From the IMG/VR virus record IMGVR_UViG_3300011113_000642, positions 30,855 through 94,854 of that record: 64,000 bases of DNA; one strand, given 5' to 3'. This DNA is from a virus. Below are positions 26,071-33,677 of the stretch, piece after piece. Position 1 is the stretch's first letter, and each line of letters starts with the position of its first letter. The notes below the pieces were generated by a model, which was not told the origin of the DNA, did no database searches, and saw only the letters and a program-made list of their open reading frames with translations. The position numbers and the translations under genes are program-made.

Positions 26071-26749
26071 CAAGTACGCAGCGTATGCAAAAAATTTAAT
26101 TGAAACAATAGATCGGTATGCGTTTACAGGATCTAATGTTGAAGTTTGTGTAGTTATTTATACAAACAATGAAAAAAATTTTTTAAATTATACGCCAACA
26201 AACATAAAAATAAAAACGGTAAATATAACACATGTTCCGTTTCCTTTGATTTCTTTATTAAGGTATCACTACTACACCTCCGATGATTCTTTAAAAAATT
26301 ATGATTATGTTTATCACATTGATTGTGATATGTTGTTGCAAGACAATGTTGGTGAAGAAATTGTTGGAGATCGAGTTTGTGTGGAACACCCGGGTTTTTT
26401 CCAACAATTTAATAATTTAAATTTTCCATATGATAGAAATCCTGTTGCAAATGCCTATGTTAAAATGGGTTTAGGTACAAAGTATTATCAAAATTGTTTG
26501 CAGGGTGGTTCTGTTAATGAATTTTTTAACATGAGCGTAGAACTGCGAAATCGAATAGAAGAAGATTTAAGAAAAAACTATATTGCGCTGTGGCACGATG
26601 AGAGTTATATGAATAAGTATATGGTGGACAATCCTCCAACCTTAATTTTGCCAACAACATATGCTCAACCACAAGGCTGGCCATCATACGGGCCAACTAA
26701 AATTTTACATGTAGACAAAAATCATTTAGAGGTTAGAAAAACAAAATGA
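26039..26749 (+). CDS. GT6 (ABO/alpha-1,3-galactosyltransferase-like) enzyme
   Basis: 236 residues. The sequence follows the vertebrate ABO/alpha-1,3-galactosyltransferase core: YVYHIDCDMLLQDNVGEEI with DxD at 95-97, EHPGFFQQ at 116-123, the QGGSVNEF segment near 155-162 and WHDESYMNKY at 185-194 (human WHDESHLNKY). GT6 enzymes add Gal or GalNAc alpha-1,3 to a galactose, in ABO enzymes one bearing alpha-1,2 fucose. It lacks the transmembrane stem, as microbial members do. The same island carries a GT11 fucosyltransferase and a GalE-like epimerase that could supply acceptor and donor. Confidence 0.93.
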   Translation: MKLAFATIATNKYAAYAKNLIETIDRYAFTGSNVEVCVVIYTNNEKNFLNYTPTNIKIKTVNITHVPFPLISLLRYHYYTSDDSLKNYDYVYHIDCDMLLQDNVGEEIVGDRVCVEHPGFFQQFNNLNFPYDRNPVANAYVKMGLGTKYYQNCLQGGSVNEFFNMSVELRNRIEEDLRKNYIALWHDESYMNKYMVDNPPTLILPTTYAQPQGWPSYGPTKILHVDKNHLEVRKTK

Positions 26750-27642
26750 ATTATTTAATAACAGGTGGTGCCGGATTTATTGGATCAAATTTGGTCAATA
26801 AGTTGGTTGATGATGGACACATCGTGTCTGTCATAGACAATCTTTCTTCTGACGCACACGACTCATTTTATTTCAATAACAGTGCATCATATTATCTTTA
26901 CGATGTAAATGATCATGTAATGTGTTCTGATGTCTTTAACAGACATAATCCCGATTACGTCCTTCATCTCGCAGCTGAAGCAAGAATACAAAACTGTGTT
27001 GAAGACCCCACAAAGGCATACGAAACAAATCTAATTGGAACATTAAATATTTTGTCTTTGTGTAAAAAATATAATGTTAAAAGACTTGTTTTGTCTACAA
27101 CATCGGCAATATATGGATTAAAAAATACGGGCCCTTTAAACGAGGATATGCCCCCAGATTGTTTAAATGCATACTCACTGAGTAAGTACAATGCCGAACA
27201 AGCATGTAAACTTTATAGTTCTATGTATGGAGTAGATACTGTTGGATTGCGATATTTTAATGTCTATGGTCCAAACCAACCAAAAAAAGGACCTTATGCT
27301 CCAGTAATAGGGGTATTTACCAGACAAAAAAAAGCGAATCAAAACCTAACGGTTGTAGGTGATGGTGAACAAACTAGAGATTATGTCCACGTGTCTGATG
27401 TAGTCAAAGCTAATTTGTTGGCCGCAACACATAAAAAAAATTTATTTGGTGAAATTTTTAACGTTGGAACTGGTAAAAATTATTCTGTAAATTGGATTGC
27501 ATCAAAAATAGAGCCAAATTCAACCAAAATTACTCGCATACCACCAAGACAGGGCGAAGCGCGGGATACAATAGCAAATACCTCCAAGATTGAAAATATT
27601 TTAGGCTGGAAAGCAGATATCTCATTAGAAAACTGCATTTAA
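26746..27642 (+). CDS. UDP-sugar 4-epimerase (GalE-like)
   Basis: 298 residues, extended SDR. ITGGAGFIGSNLVNKLVDDG (NAD site), LAAEARIQNCVEDPTKAYETN, active site LSTTSAIYG and YSLSKYNAE (YxxxK), RYFNVYGPNQ and RDYVHVSDVV. These fit UDP-glucose/UDP-GlcNAc 4-epimerases, which make UDP-Gal or UDP-GalNAc. It overlaps the GT6 gene by four bases (ATGA), consistent with donor supply to that enzyme. Slightly short at the C-terminus (GalE is about 330), ending at the promoter of gene 55. Confidence 0.88.
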   Translation: MNYLITGGAGFIGSNLVNKLVDDGHIVSVIDNLSSDAHDSFYFNNSASYYLYDVNDHVMCSDVFNRHNPDYVLHLAAEARIQNCVEDPTKAYETNLIGTLNILSLCKKYNVKRLVLSTTSAIYGLKNTGPLNEDMPPDCLNAYSLSKYNAEQACKLYSSMYGVDTVGLRYFNVYGPNQPKKGPYAPVIGVFTRQKKANQNLTVVGDGEQTRDYVHVSDVVKANLLAATHKKNLFGEIFNVGTGKNYSVNWIASKIEPNSTKITRIPPRQGEARDTIANTSKIENILGWKADISLENCI

Positions 27643-27647
27643 GCTAC

Positions 27648-27676
27648 TTGACAATATCTTTTTATTAGATTATAAT
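27648..27676 (+). promoter_or_regulatory. Consensus sigma70 promoter of gene 55, leaderless geometry
   Basis: Perfect TTGACA (27648-27653), 17-base spacer, perfect TATAAT (27671-27676), then six bases to the GTG start at 27683, which coincides with the expected +1. No Shine-Dalgarno. Confidence 0.85.
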
Positions 27677-27682
27677 AGCATT

Positions 27683-28258
27683 GTGAAAAAACCAAAGAAA
27701 AAGAAAAAGCCATCTGATGCAGATTATGTAAGTAATCAAGAGCTTTATGATGCTTTAGTAGAATATCGTAAAAAATGTGACGAAGCTGAAAATGCTGGGC
27801 GCAAACAACCAAAGTTACCAGATTTTATAGGCGAATGCATTTTAAAAATAGCAAGCAGGCTTTCATATAGACCCAACTTTGCCAATTATCCCTATAGAGA
27901 AGAAATGGTGTCAGATGCCGTTTTAAATTGCATAACATATATTGATAACTTTGATCCCAGCAAGTCTACAAGCCCATTTGGGTACTTAACGCAGATTTGC
28001 TGGTTTTCTTTTGTACGTATAATAAACAGAGAAAAGAAAGAAAAGTATACACAATATAGATTTGCAGAACAGCAAAATGATAAAGACTTTCATAATTGGT
28101 TTAATGAAACATATGCGGGCATTGATACAGGTAGACGAGATTTTTTTGGTTTAACAGATTCAGATATGGAAAGATTTGATACTCTGTTTAGCCCAAAGCC
28201 TAAAATTAAAGGCAAAAAGAAAAAGAAGAAAACTCGCAAAGACGTATTAGATATATGA
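27683..28258 (+). CDS. 55: Late transcription sigma factor gp55
   Basis: 191 residues (T4 gp55 has 185). DYVSNQELYDALVEYRKK matches T4 YVNNKELLQAIIDWK; RPNFANYPYREEMVSDAVLN and NFDPSKSTSPFGYLTQICWFSFVR (sigma region 2-like) match the T4 core. Both ends are Lys-rich. It directs host RNA polymerase to TATAAATA-type promoters. GTG start; no earlier in-frame ATG fits, and the start lies at the predicted +1 of a consensus promoter. Overlaps gp47 by four bases. Confidence 0.94.
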   Translation: MKKPKKKKKPSDADYVSNQELYDALVEYRKKCDEAENAGRKQPKLPDFIGECILKIASRLSYRPNFANYPYREEMVSDAVLNCITYIDNFDPSKSTSPFGYLTQICWFSFVRIINREKKEKYTQYRFAEQQNDKDFHNWFNETYAGIDTGRRDFFGLTDSDMERFDTLFSPKPKIKGKKKKKKTRKDVLDI

Positions 28259-29301
28259 AAGCAGTAATTTTAAACGATACCCACTTTGGGTATAAAGCCG
28301 ATTCTCCAATTGTATTGGAATATTTTTTATCGTTTTTTGAAGATCAGTTATTTCCATACTTACAAAAAAACGATATCAAAACTATATTTCATTTAGGAGA
28401 TATTTTTGATCGTAGAAAATACATAAACTTTAAAACTCTTTCCCAAGTACGTAAGAGATTTTTTGAGCCATTGCGAGATATGAATATTAAGTGTATTGCT
28501 ATTTGTGGAAATCACGATACATATTACAAAAACAATAATAAGGTAAACTCATTAGATGAATTGGTCTCACAATACTCTAATTGGGAAATTTATTCAGAAC
28601 CCACAGAAATCAAATTAAAAGACTGCTGTGTTGCTCTCGTTCCTTGGATTAATCCAGAAAATGAAGAAACCACGGCAAAATTTATATCAGAAACAACTTG
28701 CTCTTTACTTTTGGGGCATTTAGAATTATACGGCTTTCAAAGTATTAGAGGAATATTTGTGGAGCAGGGATATGAACCAAAACACTTTGATAAATTTGAA
28801 TATGTTCTTACTGGGCATTATCACATCAAGTCTAGTCGCGATAATATACATTACCTGGGAACGCAGTATGAGATGGCTTTCTCGGATGTCGAGGAAGAGA
28901 AGGGATTTCATGTATTCGACTTCAGTGAACGTACATTATCGTTTGTTACAAATACAAAAAAGCTTTTCTACACGTTTGATTATAACGAAGACGACCCGCA
29001 ATCCTTGGATTATACAGCATTTAAAGACTGTTATGTTAAAATATTTGTCAAGAAGCGTACTAAGGCTGCAGCTTTTGAAAAGTACCTTGACAAATTTTAT
29101 GAAGCGGGAGTGGCAGAGTTGGCAGTAACAGAAGAAGTAAATACAAATCCAGAACTAATCGCAGTCGATGTGCATAAAGATACACTTCAACTTTTACATG
29201 AAGAGTTGAGTCTAATTGAGGACAAGTCAATTAACAAAAATAAACTTGCCAAGATAGTGGATGAAGCGTATAATATGGCATTATCCAAGGATGAAGAGTG
29301 A
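28255..29301 (+). CDS. 47: Recombination endonuclease subunit gp47
   Basis: 348 residues (T4 gp47 has 339). SbcD/Mre11-type metallophosphoesterase: D8 and H10 in NDTHFG, GDIFDRR with D49, CGNHDT with N86-H87-D88, GHLELYG and GHYH further on. With gp46 it forms the Mre11-Rad50-like nuclease that processes double-strand ends for recombination-dependent replication. It overlaps the gp55 stop and the gp46 start. Confidence 0.96.
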   Translation: MKAVILNDTHFGYKADSPIVLEYFLSFFEDQLFPYLQKNDIKTIFHLGDIFDRRKYINFKTLSQVRKRFFEPLRDMNIKCIAICGNHDTYYKNNNKVNSLDELVSQYSNWEIYSEPTEIKLKDCCVALVPWINPENEETTAKFISETTCSLLLGHLELYGFQSIRGIFVEQGYEPKHFDKFEYVLTGHYHIKSSRDNIHYLGTQYEMAFSDVEEEKGFHVFDFSERTLSFVTNTKKLFYTFDYNEDDPQSLDYTAFKDCYVKIFVKKRTKAAAFEKYLDKFYEAGVAELAVTEEVNTNPELIAVDVHKDTLQLLHEELSLIEDKSINKNKLAKIVDEAYNMALSKDEE

Positions 29302-31019
29302 TTGAATTTTTATCTGTTCGTTTTAAAAACTTTGGTTCATTCGGGGCTAACTTTTCTGAAATTAATTTAAATAGCCGTAATACCACATTAGTGACTGGTA
29401 CAAATGGCCACGGAAAGTCCTTTGCTTTATTGGACTCTTTGTGCTTTGGATTGTTTGGAAAGCCCTTTAGGCCCATTAACATACCTCAATTAGTAAATAC
29501 TGTAAATGGTAAGAACTGTGTCGTTGAAATAGAGTTTAATAAGGGTAATAGTCATTATTTAATTCGTCGTGGTTTATCCCCAAAAATTTTTGAAATTTAT
29601 AAGGATAAAGAACTTATAGATCAAAATGCCAAATCCAAAGATTATCAAGAAATGTTTGAAGAACAAATTCTTGGATTTGATTATTCTGCATTCAAACAAG
29701 TAGTCATTCTTGGTAAGTCTAACTTTATACCTTTCATGCAGCTAACGCCTGCAGAGCGCAGAAAGATTATTGAAGGTTTACTGGAATTAGATATTCTTGC
29801 TGATATGAATGTCTATGTTAGAGGACAACTAGGTTCTTTAAAAGTTTCTATTGCAGAGCATGACAGTTTACTTAAAATTGCACATGAAAAAATAAAGTCT
29901 CAAAAAGAATTTATTGATCAGGTAAAAACAAGTAATGCTGATGATATTAAACTTTTAGAAGATAGAATTAAAGAATATCGCGACCAAATAAAAGAAGACA
30001 CCAAACAAAAAACCATTTTACTAAGTAAGCATACCGCTTTACAAGATACTGCAAAAAGTATTAAGAAAAAAATTGACGCTTTAAAAGATGTTCCTGGTAT
30101 GTTATTAAAAGCAGAAACACTTAAAGAAACAATCTTAGATGAGATTAAAACTTTAGAGCAAAATGCTATATGCAAGTGCTGTGGCCAATCTTTACCAGAA
30201 GAACAAAGAAAAAAACATATAGCAGAAAAAAGAGAAAAAGCAGAAAACTGCTTTGAGGCTTTAAAGGTTGCTACAAGAAAAACTAAAGAACTGGATGAAT
30301 TAAACAAATCTTATAATGAACTTTTGCCAGAAATAGAAACTTTGGCAAATGATATAAATGGTTACAGTTATAGAATTGGCAATAGTGAATCCAATATAAA
30401 AGTTTTGGAAAAAGATAAAAAGGATAAAGAAGCAGCAAACAACCTGACTAATTTACTAGTCAGTTTGAAAGATTCCGAGGATAAAAAGAATGAACTTGCA
30501 CAAAAATTGGAAGGCTATATTCAAGAACAAATTCATCATGATGTTGTATATGATATTCTCAAAGATAGTGGACTTAAGAGCAGGATTATTAAACACTATG
30601 TTCCCATCATCAATGGACTCGTCAACAAGTTCCTCGGAAAACTTAATCTCTATGTTGACTTCACCATCGATGAGGAGTTCAAGGAAACAATCAAGTCACG
30701 ATACAGAGATGCATTCTCATATTCCTCTTTCTCTGAGGGAGAGAAACAACGCATCGACCTTGCCATACTGTTAACTTGGCGAGAAATTGCAAAGATGAAA
30801 AACAGTTTAAACTGCAATCTTTTAATTTTTGATGAAATTTTAGATTCATCTTTGGATGCTGCTGGTACAGAGGCTTTCTTAAAAATTCTTAATAAAATGA
30901 AAAATAAGTGTTCTATTTTCATCATTAGCCACAAAGCAGATCAACTTATTGATAAATTTGATCAATCATTGCAGTTTGAAAAGAAAAATAATTTTTCTAA
31001 GATTAAAACACAGATATAA
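29298..31019 (+). CDS. 46: Recombination endonuclease subunit gp46
   Basis: 573 residues (T4 gp46 has 560). Rad50/SbcC-like: Walker A TGTNGHGKS ending at residue 41, coiled coils from about 180 to 430 interrupted by a zinc hook around C292-C295 (CKCCGQ), signature SFSEGEKQRIDLAILL near 475, Walker B LLIFDEILDSSLD near 515. Start GTG in a GTGA overlap with gp47. The stop lies inside a TATAAATA octamer. Confidence 0.96.
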   Translation: MIEFLSVRFKNFGSFGANFSEINLNSRNTTLVTGTNGHGKSFALLDSLCFGLFGKPFRPINIPQLVNTVNGKNCVVEIEFNKGNSHYLIRRGLSPKIFEIYKDKELIDQNAKSKDYQEMFEEQILGFDYSAFKQVVILGKSNFIPFMQLTPAERRKIIEGLLELDILADMNVYVRGQLGSLKVSIAEHDSLLKIAHEKIKSQKEFIDQVKTSNADDIKLLEDRIKEYRDQIKEDTKQKTILLSKHTALQDTAKSIKKKIDALKDVPGMLLKAETLKETILDEIKTLEQNAICKCCGQSLPEEQRKKHIAEKREKAENCFEALKVATRKTKELDELNKSYNELLPEIETLANDINGYSYRIGNSESNIKVLEKDKKDKEAANNLTNLLVSLKDSEDKKNELAQKLEGYIQEQIHHDVVYDILKDSGLKSRIIKHYVPIINGLVNKFLGKLNLYVDFTIDEEFKETIKSRYRDAFSYSSFSEGEKQRIDLAILLTWREIAKMKNSLNCNLLIFDEILDSSLDAAGTEAFLKILNKMKNKCSIFIISHKADQLIDKFDQSLQFEKKNNFSKIKTQI

Positions 31020-31022
31020 ATA
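31015..31022 (+). promoter_or_regulatory. Late promoter-like octamer at the gp46 stop
   Basis: Exact TATAAATA spanning the gp46 stop codon, 37 bases before the small gene at 31060 and just ahead of a sigma70-like promoter. It would allow late expression of the clamp operon; it may also be chance in AT-rich DNA. Confidence 0.4.
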
Positions 31023-31024
31023 TA

Positions 31025-31053
31025 TTGGACAAACAGTTTTTTGGAGATATAAT
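31025..31053 (+). promoter_or_regulatory. Sigma70-like promoter, leaderless geometry, clamp operon
   Basis: TTGGACA (31025-31031), 16-base spacer, TATAAT (31048-31053), then six bases to the ATG at 31060. Same TTGGACA form as the dut promoter (46113) and TGGACA of the gp41 promoter (53450). Confidence 0.75.
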
Positions 31054-31059
31054 AGCAAC

Positions 31060-31212
31060 ATGAATAATGAGAGTTTTGAGAAGTTTACCAATCGCCGTAA
31101 GAACAAGCAATCTAACTTCGGAAAAAAGCAACAGAATAGAAATAAGCGTGGTAACAGACACGCACAAAAGCAGCAACTAAACGACTCTGTATATCGTAAA
31201 GATTTTGATTAA
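31060..31212 (+). CDS. Small basic protein (50 aa)
   Basis: 50 residues from the ATG at 31060, which sits six bases after a TATAAT box; a longer in-frame frame upstream would run through gp46 and the promoter, so this start is preferred. Composition is extreme: Asn, Lys, Gln and Arg (NRRKNKQSNFGKKQQNRNKR) with an acidic end (VYRKDFD). No family recognised; likely disordered and nucleic-acid binding. It leads the gp45-gp44-gp62-regA run. Confidence 0.65.
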   Translation: MNNESFEKFTNRRKNKQSNFGKKQQNRNKRGNRHAQKQQLNDSVYRKDFD

Positions 31213-31229
31213 TTTATATAAGGATTTAT

Positions 31230-31901
31230 ATGACAACTGTGACTAAAATGCGTTTATCTAAAGAAACCTATACCATTCTTAAAAATTTTGCTTCTATTAA
31301 TTCGAATATTTATATTCGTCCGGGAAATACTCTCAAGACAATGTCTTTGGGAAAGAATATGTTTGTTCAAGCCAAAGTTGCAGAAGAATTTGATGTTGAT
31401 GTGCTTATTTGGGATCTAAATCAGTTTCTAGGAATTGTAAGCATGTTTGGCAACCCGGACCTAGAGTTCCATGATAAGTATGTAATTATATCTAATGGCC
31501 GTTCTAGTGTTACATACTATTACGCAGAGGAGTCAACACTTACTTATCCATCAAAAGATGTAAAACTTCCTCCAGTAACTACAAGTTTTGATCTTGATGA
31601 ACACGATTTAGCAGAAATACTAAAAGCCTCTAGTATTCTTCAGGTTAACAAGCTTAGGATTGTTTGCGGTGATGGTGTAATTAAGGTAGTTGTTGATGAT
31701 GATTCAAAGGCTATTAAAAATAATTTTGAAATTGTTATCTCTGAAAACTACAGTGGTGGAGAGTTTGATGGAGTTATTGATGTTTCTGAGATCAAGTTTA
31801 TTCCAGGATCATATGCGGTTCATCTAACAGACTCATATATCTCTAAGTTTACACACAAGTCTCTAGATCTTTCATATTATTTGGCTATTAAAAAGGACTG
31901 A
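31230..31901 (+). CDS. 45: Sliding clamp gp45
   Basis: 223 residues (T4 gp45 has 228). Opening KMRLSKETYTILKNFASINSN, followed by the LSM-like pattern KTMSLGKNMFVQAKV and DLNQFLGIVSMFGNPDLEF, match T4 gp45. The trimeric ring tethers gp43 to DNA and, in T4, activates late transcription by contacting gp55 and gp33. Good AAGGA site before the ATG. Followed directly by the loader genes. Confidence 0.95.
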   Translation: MTTVTKMRLSKETYTILKNFASINSNIYIRPGNTLKTMSLGKNMFVQAKVAEEFDVDVLIWDLNQFLGIVSMFGNPDLEFHDKYVIISNGRSSVTYYYAEESTLTYPSKDVKLPPVTTSFDLDEHDLAEILKASSILQVNKLRIVCGDGVIKVVVDDDSKAIKNNFEIVISENYSGGEFDGVIDVSEIKFIPGSYAVHLTDSYISKFTHKSLDLSYYLAIKKD

Positions 31902-31903
31902 TT

Positions 31904-32848
31904 GTGTCTGATATAAATAACCTTCTTTGGGTAGAAAAATATCGCCCAAAGACTCTATCTGATTGCATTCTACCTATTGACCTTAATACTGTTTTGAATG
32001 GTATGGTTAAAGAAGGTAGTATACCAAATATGATGCTTTATGGTAAAGCTGGTACGGGCAAAACTACAGTTGCACGTGCAATTGCGCATGATATTGATGC
32101 AGATAGCATTATAATTAACTGCTCAGAAGAAAACGGAATTGACACACTAAGAACAAAAATTCGTAGTTATTGTTCTACCGTTTCTCTTAATGGTGGTCTT
32201 AAGGTTGTAATACTTGATGAGTTTGATTATGCTAATGCGCAGTCAATACAGCCAGCATTGCGCGGAGCAATAGAAGAGTTTGCTAAAAATTGCAGATTTA
32301 TCATGACCTGCAATTATAAAAGTCGTATTATTGACCCCCTGCACTCTCGGTGTACGGGTCTTGATTTTACAATTCCTAGTTCAGAAAAAGCTCAAATTGC
32401 TACAAATATTCTTAAGCGTATTGAGCATATCTTAACTGCAGAAAACATTCCTTATGAAAAGCCTGTACTCGTAAACCTTATTAAAAAACACTTTCCTGAT
32501 ATTCGTAGAATTATCAATGAACTTCAGAGATATGCTGCCTCTGGTAGGATTGATGTTGGAATTCTTGCGCAAGGAAGCACAGAGTCTTATAAAGAACTTA
32601 TTGGCTACATGAAGCAAAAAGACTTTGCTGCTTGCAGAAAATGGGTTGTTCAAAATTTAGATTTAAACACGGCTGACTTTTTTAAGAGGCTTTATAATGA
32701 GCTCTACACGGCTTTAAAGCACAATTCTATTCCGCAGGCAATTCTCATCATTGCAAACTACCAATATAAGTCAGCATTTGCAGCAGACCAAGAAATTAAT
32801 ACTATGGCATTAATTGTTGAAATTATGATGGAATGTGAGTTTAACTAA
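31904..32848 (+). CDS. 44: Clamp loader large subunit gp44
   Basis: 314 residues (T4 gp44 has 319). AAA+ ATPase: WVEKYRPKTLSDCI box II, Walker A GKAGTGKTT at 47-55, Walker B VVILDEFDYA with DEFD at 105-108, sensor 1 FIMTCNYKSRI and SRC box DPLHSRC. GTG start two bases after gp45. With gp62 it opens and loads the gp45 ring. Confidence 0.96.
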   Translation: MSDINNLLWVEKYRPKTLSDCILPIDLNTVLNGMVKEGSIPNMMLYGKAGTGKTTVARAIAHDIDADSIIINCSEENGIDTLRTKIRSYCSTVSLNGGLKVVILDEFDYANAQSIQPALRGAIEEFAKNCRFIMTCNYKSRIIDPLHSRCTGLDFTIPSSEKAQIATNILKRIEHILTAENIPYEKPVLVNLIKKHFPDIRRIINELQRYAASGRIDVGILAQGSTESYKELIGYMKQKDFAACRKWVVQNLDLNTADFFKRLYNELYTALKHNSIPQAILIIANYQYKSAFAADQEINTMALIVEIMMECEFN

Positions 32849-33228
32849 TGGAATTGAAGGACTATTTATCCAGCATAAACCACACCAAAACACCTATTAT
32901 GGATACCGACGAACTTGCTATAAAGTCTTATCCATCGTATGTTGTAAATAAATGCATGTCTTATTTTTCGGATACTATTTTTTATGCAAATGAAATGAAC
33001 TGTGCTCCATGGTTAAATTCCAAAAGCCAGTTTGATTTTTATCGACTTGGAATCCGCAAAAAGAAGCGATTTTCTCCTTGGCTTCGTAAAGAAACTGAAG
33101 AAAATATAAACTTAATAAAACAAGCTTTTGGCTATACAGATCAGAAAGCAAGGGAAGTGCTAAATATATTGGGTTCAGAAGACCTTCAAAAGATTAAAAA
33201 ATCTTTGGACACAGGTGGAACTCGATAA
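32848..33228 (+). CDS. 62: Clamp loader small subunit gp62
   Basis: 126 residues against 187 in T4, so a short form. YPSYVVNKCMSYFSDTIFYANEMN and FDFYRLGIRKKKRFSPWLRK match the N-terminal half of gp62. It overlaps the gp44 stop (TAATG), preserving the T4 order 45-44-62-regA. The C-terminal extension of T4 gp62 is missing. Confidence 0.92.
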   Translation: MELKDYLSSINHTKTPIMDTDELAIKSYPSYVVNKCMSYFSDTIFYANEMNCAPWLNSKSQFDFYRLGIRKKKRFSPWLRKETEENINLIKQAFGYTDQKAREVLNILGSEDLQKIKKSLDTGGTR

Positions 33229-33243
33229 TTTAAGGAATGTGAT

Positions 33244-33669
33244 ATGTCTGATCTATCTAAGAATGTATTTAAAGGTGTAGGAGTACAAGTAAAACTTTTT
33301 GATGAAGAAGACTTCATGGTAGTACGCGAAACTTTATCGCGAATTGGAGTCTCGCCAAAAGGTAAAAAGGTTTTATACCAATCGTGTCATTTAGTACACA
33401 AAGATGGTGTTTACGCTATTGCCCATTTTAAAGAATTATTTGCTTTGGATGATCTTCCTGCAAATGTCTCGGAAGAAGATATTCAACGTAGAAATGCTAT
33501 TATAAAACTTTTAGAGGAATGGGAATTAATTGAAGTTGTAAATAAGGATAGCATAAAAAATGCTATGCCTATAAGTGGTTTAAAAATTATTAAACACAGT
33601 GAAAAAAACAATTGGGAACTTGTACCAAAATTTAATACTGGTTCTCTTCGTAAATTTTTTAATTCATAA
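33244..33669 (+). CDS. regA: RegA translational repressor
   Basis: 141 residues (T4 RegA has 122). VKLFDEEDFMVVRETLSRIG, KKVLYQSCHLVHKDGVYAIAHFKE, RNAIIKLLEEWELIEVV and NWELVPKFNTGSLRKFF align with T4 RegA throughout. RegA binds AU-rich sites over ribosome-binding regions of early mRNAs, including its own. Leaderless mRNAs predicted in this phage would lack such leader sites, which raises a question about its targets here. Confidence 0.95.
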   Translation: MSDLSKNVFKGVGVQVKLFDEEDFMVVRETLSRIGVSPKGKKVLYQSCHLVHKDGVYAIAHFKELFALDDLPANVSEEDIQRRNAIIKLLEEWELIEVVNKDSIKNAMPISGLKIIKHSEKNNWELVPKFNTGSLRKFFNS

Positions 33670-33677
33670 GGATGCAC

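Noticed and set aside
30949-31059. N-terminal extension of the 50-residue basic protein
   Set aside because: It overlaps the gp46 end and the promoter; the ATG at 31060 sits at the predicted +1.
31908-31920. TATAAATAA near the start of gene 44
   Set aside because: It lies inside the gp44 coding sequence (Asp-Ile-Asn-Asn codons) and drives no gene.
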